The notes under the pieces: generated by a model
Databases searched by the model: none
The model's input: only the letters and a program-made list of their open reading frames with translations
Told to the model about the DNA's origin: nothing
Translations under genes and position numbers: made by a program
NCBI GenBank assembly: GCA_964600075.1
Contig: CAZRIE010000001.1
Location: 62,001 to 126,000, forward strand
Length of the DNA stretch: 64,000 nt
Direction of reading: 5' to 3'
Source: CAZRIE01 sp964600075
GTDB lineage: Bacteria > Bacteroidota > Bacteroidia > Flavobacteriales > Flavobacteriaceae
Shown: positions 31,301 to 37,332 of the stretch, piece after piece
Layout: each line of letters opens with the position of its first letter
How positions within the stretch are numbered: position 1 is the first letter of the stretch

Positions 31301-34300
31301 TGTCGAGGTTACCCAGGATTCCGATCCTTCGTGCGTATCTTCCGAACCGTTCACCATTGCGGGGCCTAACTCCCTAATCACGGCAAATACCAATGTCGAC
31401 CCGATTACCTGTGTAGGTAACGACGGTGTTATCGAGATTATCGACGTTCTCGGCGGATGGGGAGGTTACGACTATTATGTCGGAATCGTTGCCCCGGCGT
31501 CCGCGGCCAGTTTCGTTACCGGACCTAGGTTCGACAACCTCGCCCCGGGAACCTATCAGGCATGGGTCATCGACCAAAACGGTTGCCAGCGTGAAGTACA
31601 GAACGCTATTGTTCTTGCCGATCCAACACCGATCAACGCATCAATACAGATCAACCAGCCCAACTGTACCAATTTCGAGGGAGAGATCGAAGTGACGGCG
31701 GGCATAACGGGTGGACAGGGAAGCAACTATACCTATCAACTGATAAAGAACGGTACGCCTACCGGCGCGCCTCAAAACACAAGGGTCTTCACCGGCCTGG
31801 ATAACGGCAGCTATCAGGTACAGGTAACCGACCAGTGGACGTGTACCTTTACAACAACGGCCGAAATACTTTACGAACCTATCGTGCCCTTGGCAACTGT
31901 TGTAAAAACTATCGACTGCTCGGCCACTCCGGGAGGCGAGATAACCATCATACAGAACGGTGGTTCGGGGAACTTCGATTACTCCGTTACCTATCCAGAC
32001 GGATTCACGGTAGTCTTAAATTCCACCGGAATATTCAACGGTATGGACCAAGTGGGCGACTACCTCTTTACCGTGACCGATCAAGATGCGGCACAGGGAT
32101 GTCCTACCGATATAACCCAAAGGCTTGAAGATGCCGTACTGCCAATACTGAATGTAGATACCCTTACTGACGTGACCTGTAACGGTGCAGATGACGGAAC
32201 AATTTCAATGAGCGTTACCGACAATGGTGTCGGCCCATATACATTCATGATTATTTTAGGGCCAGGTAGCTCGGCGACTTTTCCCATCGCGGCGACATCT
32301 TCGAACGCCACCTCTGCTGTATTCAACAGCCTGGAAGGCTCCATCGCAGGGATTACCTATACTATAGAGGCAAGGGGCGCGAACAATTGCGTCGTCACTA
32401 CCGATGTGACTATTACAGAATCAGACATTATCACGGTTAATCCTATTGATATTGTCCAGTACGGATGTACAAATGGTAACAACACGAACAACGCAAACAT
32501 ATCTTTTGTGAATGCATCAGGTGGCACGAATACCTTTGTGCGCTATGTATTTATACGTGATGGAAGCGTCGTACAAGACGGCCCAAATACAGCCTATTTT
32601 GAAACTGACGGTGCAGGCGGGGACTATGAAATACGAGTCTACGACGATGCGGGATGTTCTGCGCTATCCACTACTGAAACGGTGCTGCCATTCGTAGAGA
32701 TTAATGGCCCAACGGTTACAACCACTCAAGATGCAGCTTGTGCACCTTTGAATAATGCCCAAATTGAGGTCGGCGTAACGGTAACACCGTCAGGTCCCAC
32801 ACCAAACTTGGAATATACCGTAACTGGAATCAATGTAGCTTACTCACAAACAACAACTTCTACAAATAATCCGGAAACATTTACCGCTCTGGAATTTGGA
32901 AACTATCGCGTTTCCATTACCAATTTGGATACTGGTTGTGTTATTGAAACGGTACATACCATTGACGACCCGGATGTTATTGAGGTAATCGCGACCAAAT
33001 TGACCGATGAGGAATGTCTGAACAACGGTGTCGATGATGGAAGTTTTAGTATTGCCATAAACGATTATACGGGCAACTACGCCTATCAAGTCTATGACAT
33101 CAATGACAATCCTATAGTGGGTGCCGGATTCAGCGGAACTGGAAATACCGTTGCAGCCTTGCCTCCAATTACTAACCTTCCCGGAGGAGTATATTATTTA
33201 AGGGTTACTGCAACCGATGCGCCTCTATGTGAGGATGATTCCAATGTAATTACAGTGCTTGCGCCCAGCGCACCAATAACGGCTACTATTCGTGAAGAGT
33301 CAAGTGTAAGCTGTTCGAACGACCAAGGTAGGATTCTGATAGATCCGACTGGGGGTGAAGGGCCTTACACTATAGTTCTTGACGACACGACCTCCCAAAC
33401 TTACACTGAAACCAATGTCGAAGCTTTCATTTTCGAAGGATTGTCTGCAGGTAGTTTCCATGTTACGATTACAGATGCCTTTGGATGTGTGCTTTCGGAC
33501 AACATAGATTTGATTCGACCCGATGATATTGTGGCGACCATTGCCGATACACCATTGACTTGTTTTGATGAAAACACGGCTAGTGTAACCGCATCGATCA
33601 ATGCCAGGAACGTTACGCCTGTGTATCAATATCGATTGAACAGATACAATGATTTGGCCGGAAGTAGCCTCTTACAGACTTCCGCTCTACAAAATGTTAA
33701 TGCCTTCAATGGCCTGGCGGCCGGTTTCTATAGCATCACGGTCACGGACGACGTAAGTTGCTCTGACGAGACATCTATTGTTGAAATCGTAAACCCGACA
33801 GAAGTGGAAGCACAATTGATCAGAACAAGCCCGCTGACCTGCGTGACAGGTGTTGAATTTGAATTGAGCGCAACAGGCGGCACTGGAACATACGAATACA
33901 GTATTGACGATGCCACTTGGGTTTCTATGACCGGAAACAGTGTAAATCTGCCATTAAGCGGTATTATGAGCGCCGGTATTTATAGTTACTATGTTAGGGA
34001 CGCTATCAACCTTTGTACCGCGGCATTGTCGAATTCAATAGAAGAAGATGTCATCGAGCCATTGACCCTAATTGTAGACAGTTCGGCTGCAGTAATCAAC
34101 TGTAATGGCGAAAACACTGCTGTAATTTATGCAGAGGCAGATGGCGGGCTTGGAAATTATATGTACGAGCTGTTTACAGATGCTGCATTGACAAACAGCG
34201 TTACCGGTGCGGCACAAAACAATGGTGAGTTTAGCGGATTGTCCGAAGGCACTTACTATGTCAACGTTACCAGCGACGATTGTACCGCTCCTGCGGAAGA

Positions 34301-35537
34301 AGTGATAATAACTGAACCGGAGACATTATCGATAATCGATCCGAACGATTTTACAAATGTAAGTTGCTTCGGTGCCAATGACGGAACGATTACGGTCGAG
34401 CTAGAAGGTGGTGTAGCCCCTTACCAATATGCTATTTCACCAAACCTTAATAAGTTCGATGAGGAAAATGTATTTACCGATTTGGAAGGTTCGCCAAGCG
34501 GAATCACATATACGGTAATCGCGCAAGACAGCAATGGTTGTTTCATAGAGCTTCAATATACAATTGTCGAACCTGATGTTTTAGACGTTTCTGCAATAGC
34601 TCTGCCGGAGGTCTGCGAGGGGGAAGAAAATGGCTCCATTGAGTTGACAATCGCTGGAGGAACTGCTCCATACAGTACACGATTGAGCAGCGAAACCAAT
34701 TTCGTACAGGACAGGACCAACCTATCCAATCTGGCGGCGGGTAGTTACATCATATTTGTAAGAGATGTCATGGGCTGTGAAGAAAACGTATCCCTAACAG
34801 TAGATCCAGGCGTAAATCTCAGTGCCACGGTTGAGCCAGTATATGGCTGTAATGGTGATATTCCCAATAACTATATAAATATTGCTTTGGAGGATACCAG
34901 TATCGTAGACGAAGTTCTTTACGGTTTGGATTCTACAGATCCGGGCGATATGCAACTGAACCCTTATTTTAGGGATATCGCTCCAGGCACGCACTATATT
35001 GCAATCTCGCATGCAAACGGTTGTGTTACAACCCATGATTTTGAAATCGAAGATTTTGAACCGTTGACCATAACCGTTGACCAGACCAATATCAATGAGA
35101 TAACGGCGACAGTTGCAGGCGGCAAAGAAGCCTATACTATCTTTTTTGGTGATGTGAACAACGGTTCAGACAACACCTATTTTATCAACCGTACGGATAC
35201 TTATGTCGTTACCGTGGTCGATGAAAACGGGTGTGAGGCCACTGCTAGCATCGATATGGAATTCATCGATATCGAGATTCCGAACTTCTTTACCCCTAAT
35301 GGAGATGGTGAAAACGAGTACTGGAAACCACGGAACGATGAAGGCTTTCCGGAGATACTAACCATCATATTTGATCGTTATGGTAGAGAGGTGTACCGAA
35401 TAGGCCAGGGCGATCGCGGATGGGACGGTTTTTACAAGCAAACCGAACTACCCACCGGAGATTACTGGTACACTATAAAACTCAACGGCGAGAATGACGA
35501 CAGAGAGTTTGTTGGACACTTTACCCTATATCGATAA
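19356..35537 (+). CDS. sprB: Giant SprB-like cell-surface gliding adhesin
   Basis: About 5,393 codons as assembled, 34 of them unknown because of the N gap at 26017-26116. It has a signal peptide (LVLVFGFLLSTFFYGSAQ), an N-terminal globular region, and a DUF11-like segment near residue 405 (VLEKRVEDIGGNDITDGG). Dozens of SprB-type repeats follow, each with a CxGxxDGxI start and a YxYSIxxG core. The type B sorting domain lies at about 5305-5393 (IEIPNFFTPNGDGENEYW). In F. johnsoniae SprB is the mobile adhesin driven along the cell by the gliding motor and exported by T9SS. Codons 3009-3617 are exactly repeated at 3635-4243. The ATG immediately follows the sprD stop. Confidence 0.9.
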   Translation: MIPIRIPLPKLVLVFGFLLSTFFYGSAQEVAPFAPRLAGGNIEIRGDIIFVGNNILNRATEANPAQANTPYNGTSNNNSLWMEYIDIDGVVDTNGDGNDDTFSSSSAELNIADPSCSQVRYAGLYWAATYPNERSTNGSAQFSGTPRIEDWFNIKFQVPGGTYVDLTADTAADTAGQEDDIIYDGYDPVNINNSFKDSPYICYKNVTDLVRSNTNTNGEYTVANVRATKGRRNGSSSAGWVMVIIYENPNESGKFISTFDGYAGMSGAAGNVDVAVNGFRTLPTPFPVRARIGVGALEGDRRIRNDRFFLKANSNTNFTNLSTGLNPTNNFFNSTITLNGSEVPTRTPYGTNTLGTDLDLFNLNNPTNSVLPNSESGAILRFTSTGDGYGSFLAVFAVEIIEPNIVLEKRVEDIGGNDITDGGVNLGQTLDYVLSFRNLGNDDAVNYSIRDVLPVNTSYVSFDVSGAPGVTASVDLTTNEVTFSIPDNLVEIGDPTYSIRLRVKVAENCFDFVDACSDQIQNLAYSTYQGDINSAVITDDPSVSDFDNCGFVTPGATNFLLDDLSACNFFRTAQLCGDNVVLDAGDGFDSYVWVRDDNNNGQIDGSDTTMNDGDPDSDPSTLLVDDVGVYIVDKIIPDPCKGFTEIITVERFGSTQTNPIVDYFNDVNGDANPTNDIQGEIVQCSIDGDLLPKIFLCGTNDTQLMQVNITDAQSLSWEKLNEASCTAAPDDCANKNLGCAWNQVGTGNNYTADTAGKYRLVINYTNGCFSRFYFDVFQNVLDIQYNRRDIICTRDGRIRITNLGSNYGYQLVDDANSSILIPFSAGQGPRFDFTSGQNGSYRVEVVQLDGSGNPILGACIFSTEPIGIRDRDFQVDIETTPANCNAQGTIKIDVSNVRADYNYVLRRADGTLIDDETAQSDNTHTFSVNPGDYIIETTTRDGCFDTQNVTVARTPDPTLSALTTMNIGCTPGTIELTRTGGQGNPDFLYAIWSKNGTDLYPNITSIPADAYQVVSTFNFGWRDDDGDGTDEYIPGEDGTYEFVIIDANNCFAFSNPVTINDNGTTTIDSITETQPSCSGDSDGALTIIVSGGVAPFQYSIDNGTTYQSTPNFVNLSTGTYTIRVLDDSGCDISQSYDLSEPFPLSASAGVSRDATCDPNGAEVRITNVVGGNGTYQYSFDGGGTYGATTIAVLPPGDYTVIVSDGSCEFPMNVTVEDVPDEPEVTLTPEVSYLCDGNAVVTATPNINTYNYTYALDGVPNSPDPTSNAFPNVLPGTYTVSTNYVSQTPPTPSLLLSEDFGYGATIPNPNTTGYFYEDQLNNTTPSGAPIDNGAFINDYEYAVTSNIERPFGAWWNPEDHTSGNRLTQGRYLVINIGAPSPGQVIYQKSINDIIHNQPISVSLWLANLIRSGNRVAPDLTIELRHPSTNALVTSSNTGAVPENVDWNEYVLSLNPGANSSLNLVILTNESETSGNDVAMDDIAVYQTPEVCELTVETPVTVVAGNVFTANITATSNVSCNGLNDATITIETENFDAVAGFEYSINGGPFVTSTTSPVTTTVPLGAGTHTIEARKADEITCSRTITHTITQPNSLIANANITSALTCTNGGATITASATGGTPTYEYQLEDTAGTPIASYDFAANGTNTIFTALPAGNYIVRVRDNNNCEDVIDTAIPVIAPAVTTFTLTPTACYSGANDASIQVDVTAGNGGYTFSINAGPFTAPAPVTATTHTFANLANGTYTIDVRDAFGCNAVQQNVTIDPQLTVTASAPNITACATDTDIAISAAGGDTNYVYAVVSNGTAVLDGDFATTNPVTVSAAGDYDVHVRDNNGAAGYCSAVYTITIVRDAPIAITATPTAASCFGGSDGAISIVVNSGGNAPFTYSIDNGATYVTGNSFPNLIAGTYPVRVRDANNCESVPEDTIVAEPAQLMAEATITQVYTCLVDAEITVGNVTPTSGGSGDYQYSINGGAWTASTTGGQTFTNLTDDTYSIRVRDANATSCEITLADVIIIPLPTEPALSTSVAYNCDGSGNITVTPFDATYTYILDGALPGQTGAGADLFNNVAVGSHTVTVNYGSDCTVDINVIVANGNTFEASITAFENLGCNADSTGTITIDADNYGAGGYEYSLNGAAFVGPFSAPEQLTGLAAQAHTITVRDVDDPIAGCTVALNQTLNEPTLVVATGSITEQFTCNNTGATITASATGGTPTYEYQLEDTXXXXXXXXXXXXXXXXXXXXXXXXXXXXXXXXXXANLANGTYTIDVRDAFGCPAVQQNVTIDPQLTAVVDVVDISSCTNGSITVNASGGDSNYTYAYVTTGTSVTAVDFVASITFSVTPGNDGDYDVYVWDNNAVDPHCEYMETVTVGPATPITFTSTPTDPLCYNGVGSIEVTISSGDNPYTIQIIDLDNGGASDQTDTNVIATTQSYYNLSSGNYTIIVTDLYSCSVTDTPVNIANPDELTGDVIGVTPATCTGDPNDFGFQFIPYTTTLGTVEFSADGGATWIGDNSTPGTSDRFTGYTSGQTVYPSMRTVSGGVTVCQTDLPAFIIPYPLDDLDITVLAIVVNCNELQVTVQGGQGTPDYEYTYSEDPANFNPATPIHPWTTPAKGLLDPHTFAGLVPGRSYVFYVRDNVGCVRQSNVNVNDLITVPLEITTASEPSCAAASDGSIIFTVTDNTAPFGNEFRWTVYDVSGGTPVAVAYSGGGGAAINQPYTSPQDVTINSLPAGNYFIDVIEVDGGVDSCRGASENLLLDELNPITANLNKLRDISCNTPGLISIENISGGGGMFTYTVTGPAPFATITATPDNPVEIPANSPAGNYNVTITDQFGCFADLGPINLNLTPNPTIDSMVVDNCASPTSLTINATSTAAQILYSIDGGVNYVDNSGVFNNVTPGNYNVAIIDSNGCTDTDTVDVYPVLEVNVSLTKLLDCTATPDAQIIMEVTFGSGNYDYQITNGAGIVISKAALPSNPYVFNATVAEDYVITIYDNNTSGPECTRVFPVTVPVIVTPVFTEAHIDITCNGASDGTITLTETDNGINPLTYSISPAAGSFNGATNTFEDLPAATYTVTGTGTNGCTFDIAGIVIGEPVAMAVTLDPIVDFACTIGNNPNNASISVASVSGGSSTYVRYEFINDQGTPATGDDVTVQDGTNTVYTETNTIGGTYIINVYDDNGCTGTTTATILPFVEITDPSVTIDNSVTCNPGNDAQVSIGITLNPVTGTPNIEYSVVGTDNAYSSLNQVSNVFGSLGIGNYEVTVTNTDTGCLVQTAFEIEDPNTFEIDATTVDVVCFGDDGSVSFTINDPVSPYTNGFTWQIYNSQGTAAIGDDVLIVGANGVSANVGPTVPFAIGAGEYRVEVTQDSDPSCVSSEPFTIAGPNSLITANTNVDPITCVGNDGVIEIIDVLGGWGGYDYYVGIVAPASAASFVTGPRFDNLAPGTYQAWVIDQNGCQREVQNAIVLADPTPINASIQINQPNCTNFEGEIEVTAGITGGQGSNYTYQLIKNGTPTGAPQNTRVFTGLDNGSYQVQVTDQWTCTFTTTAEILYEPIVPLATVVKTIDCSATPGGEITIIQNGGSGNFDYSVTYPDGFTVVLNSTGIFNGMDQVGDYLFTVTDQTVGHACSTTITQRLEPAVTPVFTEAHIDITCNGASDGTITLTETDNGINPLTYSISPAAGSFNGATNTFEDLPAATYTVTGTGTNGCTFDIAGIVIGEPVAMAVTLDPIVDFACTIGNNPNNASISVASVSGGSSTYVRYEFINDQGTPATGDDVTVQDGTNTVYTETNTIGGTYIINVYDDNGCTGTTTATILPFVEITDPSVTIDNSVTCNPGNDAQVSIGITLNPVTGTPNIEYSVVGTDNAYSSLNQVSNVFGSLGIGNYEVTVTNTDTGCLVQTAFEIEDPNTFEIDATTVDVVCFGDDGSVSFTINDPVSPYTNGFTWQIYNSQGTAAIGDDVLIVGANGVSANVGPTVPFAIGAGEYRVEVTQDSDPSCVSSEPFTIAGPNSLITANTNVDPITCVGNDGVIEIIDVLGGWGGYDYYVGIVAPASAASFVTGPRFDNLAPGTYQAWVIDQNGCQREVQNAIVLADPTPINASIQINQPNCTNFEGEIEVTAGITGGQGSNYTYQLIKNGTPTGAPQNTRVFTGLDNGSYQVQVTDQWTCTFTTTAEILYEPIVPLATVVKTIDCSATPGGEITIIQNGGSGNFDYSVTYPDGFTVVLNSTGIFNGMDQVGDYLFTVTDQDAAQGCPTDITQRLEDAVLPILNVDTLTDVTCNGADDGTISMSVTDNGVGPYTFMIILGPGSSATFPIAATSSNATSAVFNSLEGSIAGITYTIEARGANNCVVTTDVTITESDIITVNPIDIVQYGCTNGNNTNNANISFVNASGGTNTFVRYVFIRDGSVVQDGPNTAYFETDGAGGDYEIRVYDDAGCSALSTTETVLPFVEINGPTVTTTQDAACAPLNNAQIEVGVTVTPSGPTPNLEYTVTGINVAYSQTTTSTNNPETFTALEFGNYRVSITNLDTGCVIETVHTIDDPDVIEVIATKLTDEECLNNGVDDGSFSIAINDYTGNYAYQVYDINDNPIVGAGFSGTGNTVAALPPITNLPGGVYYLRVTATDAPLCEDDSNVITVLAPSAPITATIREESSVSCSNDQGRILIDPTGGEGPYTIVLDDTTSQTYTETNVEAFIFEGLSAGSFHVTITDAFGCVLSDNIDLIRPDDIVATIADTPLTCFDENTASVTASINARNVTPVYQYRLNRYNDLAGSSLLQTSALQNVNAFNGLAAGFYSITVTDDVSCSDETSIVEIVNPTEVEAQLIRTSPLTCVTGVEFELSATGGTGTYEYSIDDATWVSMTGNSVNLPLSGIMSAGIYSYYVRDAINLCTAALSNSIEEDVIEPLTLIVDSSAAVINCNGENTAVIYAEADGGLGNYMYELFTDAALTNSVTGAAQNNGEFSGLSEGTYYVNVTSDDCTAPAEEVIITEPETLSIIDPNDFTNVSCFGANDGTITVELEGGVAPYQYAISPNLNKFDEENVFTDLEGSPSGITYTVIAQDSNGCFIELQYTIVEPDVLDVSAIALPEVCEGEENGSIELTIAGGTAPYSTRLSSETNFVQDRTNLSNLAAGSYIIFVRDVMGCEENVSLTVDPGVNLSATVEPVYGCNGDIPNNYINIALEDTSIVDEVLYGLDSTDPGDMQLNPYFRDIAPGTHYIAISHANGCVTTHDFEIEDFEPLTITVDQTNINEITATVAGGKEAYTIFFGDVNNGSDNTYFINRTDTYVVTVVDENGCEATASIDMEFIDIEIPNFFTPNGDGENEYWKPRNDEGFPEILTIIFDRYGREVYRIGQGDRGWDGFYKQTELPTGDYWYTIKLNGENDDREFVGHFTLYR
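24192..24612 (+). repeat. sprB internal repeat, copy A (intact)
   Basis: The left edge 24192-24246 is identical to 25962-26016 and the right edge 24557-24612 repeats 26117-26171 (as far as GGGTGC). Copy A therefore shows what the N gap in copy B most likely hides: 310 bases (24247-24556). Confidence 0.85.
25962..26171 (+). repeat. sprB internal repeat, copy B (interrupted by assembly gap)
   Basis: Both flanks are identical to copy A (24192-24612) and the middle is replaced by 100 Ns. The copies diverge outside these edges: AACGCC versus CCCGCC directly after the right edge. Confidence 0.85.
26017..26116. other. Assembly gap (100 N) inside sprB
   Basis: Exactly 100 N, a conventional placeholder of unknown true length. 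Flanks match an upstream repeat whose corresponding interval is 310 bp. 310 minus 100 is 210, a multiple of three, so the frame stays open either way; the true protein would be about 70 residues longer than assembled. Confidence 0.97.
28380..30205 (+). repeat. Perfect 1,826-bp direct repeat in sprB, copy 1
   Basis: From GTTACCCCAGT at 28380 the sequence matches the copy starting 1,878 bases downstream, ending at the GATCA before the copies diverge. The period equals 626 codons, so the repeats stay in frame. Identical reading frames in other phases, and spot checks along the length, support nucleotide identity rather than only protein identity. Confidence 0.93.
30258..32083 (+). repeat. Perfect 1,826-bp direct repeat in sprB, copy 2
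   Basis: Exact in-frame copy of 28380-30205, separated from it by a 52-bp spacer (30206-30257). After 32083 the spacer-equivalent reads AGATGCGGCACAGGG instead of GACCGTAGGGCACGC. A diverged third relative of this module follows. Confidence 0.93.
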
Positions 35538-35556
35538 AAACTTAACCTACAGTACC

Positions 35557-36510
35557 ATGCGCAAATTCATATTGACCTTGCTGCTCTTATCGAGCGCGAT
35601 TGCATCTAAAGGTCAGGAGCTCAACTCGCCCCAACTGTCACAATACTTGGCAGACAACCCGTTCGTTTTGTCGCCGGTCTATGCAGGTATTGGAGACCAT
35701 GTGAAAATAAGGCTTAACGGCCTCACCCAGTGGGTTGGAATCAAAGATGCGCCGCAAACACAGTCATTGGCCGCCGATATGCGCTTGGGCGAAAAGTCGG
35801 GCGTTGGTATATTTTTATACAATGATAAAAATGGATACACAAAACAACAAGGTGCCCGAATGTCTTTTGCGCACCATTTGACATTAGATCGTTACGACGA
35901 CGAGTTTTTATCTTTCGGTATTTCCTATAATTTCAATCAGTTCAGAATAGATATTGATGAGTTTATAGATGCCAACCTCGACCCAGGTGTTATCAATAAC
36001 CGTCAGACCACTAACCACAACTTTGATGTCGGAGCTATGTATCGCTATGGAAAGTTTTACTTAAGTGCGAACGCCTCTAACCTATTGGCCAAAGATCCTC
36101 AGAACCTAACATTCGATCCCGACGAACCTAACGCGTTAAGAAACTACTATGTATATACCGGATATCGTTATCGCAAAAACAAAAATACCAACCTCGAAAT
36201 AGAACCATCGTTATTGTTTAAGATATTCGAAAGTGACGGGCGGTCTGAAACAGATTTGAACCTAAAGTTCAGGTGGTACGATTTTGAAGATTATTATTAT
36301 GTGGGAGTAAACTATCGGTTCTTGAACGACCAGATCGGCGACCCATTATATATTGCACCCTTTGCCGGTCTGAAAAAAAACAATTTCTATTTTGGATACT
36401 CCTACCAGATTATTCTGAATGAAATTATCACTTACAGTACGGGTACCCATGTGGTTACTATCGGCGTAGACCTATTCCAAGGGCTTAGTAATTGTCGTTG
36501 CACCTATTAA
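35557..36510 (+). CDS. sprF: SprF, PorP/SprF-family T9SS outer-membrane protein
   Basis: About 317 residues from MRKFILTLLLLSSAIASKGQ, a clear signal peptide. The longer frame from 35494 overlaps sprB and lacks a signal in its extension. The mature start ELNSPQLSQYLADNPFVLSPVYAG is the PorP/SprF family signature, followed by an Asp/Tyr-rich beta-barrel. In F. johnsoniae SprF is required for SprB secretion to the surface, probably as an outer-membrane partner for attachment of the type B-sorted adhesin. It begins 19 bases after the sprB stop and is the last gene of the operon. Confidence 0.92.
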   Translation: MRKFILTLLLLSSAIASKGQELNSPQLSQYLADNPFVLSPVYAGIGDHVKIRLNGLTQWVGIKDAPQTQSLAADMRLGEKSGVGIFLYNDKNGYTKQQGARMSFAHHLTLDRYDDEFLSFGISYNFNQFRIDIDEFIDANLDPGVINNRQTTNHNFDVGAMYRYGKFYLSANASNLLAKDPQNLTFDPDEPNALRNYYVYTGYRYRKNKNTNLEIEPSLLFKIFESDGRSETDLNLKFRWYDFEDYYYVGVNYRFLNDQIGDPLYIAPFAGLKKNNFYFGYSYQIILNEIITYSTGTHVVTIGVDLFQGLSNCRCTY

Positions 36511-36622
36511 ACAGCTGTTCGATTAAACGGTATAGGCTAAATAATCTTCTCAAATAAACTTTAAAACTTACTACGCTCTTTTCTCAGAGGATTGCCATAA
36601 GTTTGTACAAACATTTATTGTC

Positions 36623-36985
36623 TTGGGAAAAGTAAAAGTTGACAATATTCGGGTATATGCCCACCATGGCTGTTTGAAGGAAGAGACCGCCATCGGAAGT
36701 GAATACCGCGTTGATGTTTCGGTAAACGCCAATCTATCAAAAGCCTCTCTCTCCGATCGATTATCCGATACCGTAGACTATGTTCACATCAACCATATCG
36801 TAAAGGAGGAAATGAATACGCCCTCCAAGTTACTCGAACATGTAGGAAAACGTATCGTCGCGCGAATTTTTGATGAAATAGCAATCATCAACAAGGCTCA
36901 GGTTTCGGTTTCCAAAATCAATCCGCCCATTGGGGGTGACGTGGAAAAAGTCACGGTCGTGCTTAAAGAAAAAAGAAGGTTTTAA
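36623..36985 (+). CDS. folB: Dihydroneopterin aldolase
   Basis: A 120-residue protein with VDNIRVYAHHGCLKEE, the conserved FolB N-terminus, followed by VDYVHINHIVKEE and a C-terminal KINPPIGGDVEKVTVVL. FolB cleaves 7,8-dihydroneopterin to 6-hydroxymethyl-dihydropterin in folate synthesis. The length is typical. The frame has no ATG near the family start, and TTG at 36623 is the best initiation codon. Confidence 0.92.
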   Translation: MGKVKVDNIRVYAHHGCLKEETAIGSEYRVDVSVNANLSKASLSDRLSDTVDYVHINHIVKEEMNTPSKLLEHVGKRIVARIFDEIAIINKAQVSVSKINPPIGGDVEKVTVVLKEKRRF

Positions 36986-37009
36986 ATTTTTCAATATCTA
37001 AAAACAACC

Positions 37010-37017
37010 TACCTTTG
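37010..37017 (+). promoter_or_regulatory. Bacteroidota -7 promoter element for tRNA-Cys
   Basis: TACCTTTG matches TAnnTTTG and lies 11 bases before the first base of the tRNA, a spacing that suits a tRNA promoter. A TTTT-rich block near 36987-36991 may be a poor -33 element. Confidence 0.55.
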
Positions 37018-37028
37018 CAGTTGAAAAT

Positions 37029-37099
37029 GGCATCGTGGCCGAGTGGCTAGGCGCAGCTCTGCAAAAGCTTGTACAACGGTTCGAATCCGTTCGATGCCT
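37029..37099 (+). tRNA. tRNA-Cys (anticodon GCA)
   Basis: The acceptor arms GGCATCG and CGATGCC pair perfectly, and the discriminator base is T, as expected for tRNA-Cys. The D arm reads GCCGAGTGGCTAGGC. The anticodon loop CTGCAAA contains GCA. The T arm AACGG-TTCGAAT-CCGTT pairs perfectly. One C-T mismatch closes the anticodon stem. The 3' CCA is not encoded. A TAnnTTTG promoter motif precedes it and a terminator follows. Confidence 0.93.
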
Positions 37100-37104
37100 C
37101 AACT

Positions 37105-37132
37105 AAAACCTTCGTGAATACGAGGGTTTTTT
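37105..37132 (+). terminator. Intrinsic terminator after tRNA-Cys
   Basis: AAAACCTTCGT pairs with ACGAGGGTTTT (one G-T pair) around a GAAT loop and is followed by T residues. It starts 6 bases after the tRNA. Confidence 0.8.
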
Positions 37133-37332
37133 GTTTTGTATATATTACGTAATGGTAATCCCCGATGTTTAGGCGCGCTCGATACCTCCAACACTTCAGG
37201 TAATGGGGTTTTTTACTTTTTAAGGATACGGTATCTACCTCCACCGGAAATTTCAGGACTAGACGATGTAGAATTGTAAGCCAATTTCCACGAGGATAAG
37301 GTCTTTAAATCAGGAAATTGTAGAAGTATCCG

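Noticed and set aside
28380..32083. The repeats as a CRISPR or mobile element
   Set aside because: The repeats are long, in-frame parts of one protein gene, with no short spacers, transposase or terminal inverted repeats.
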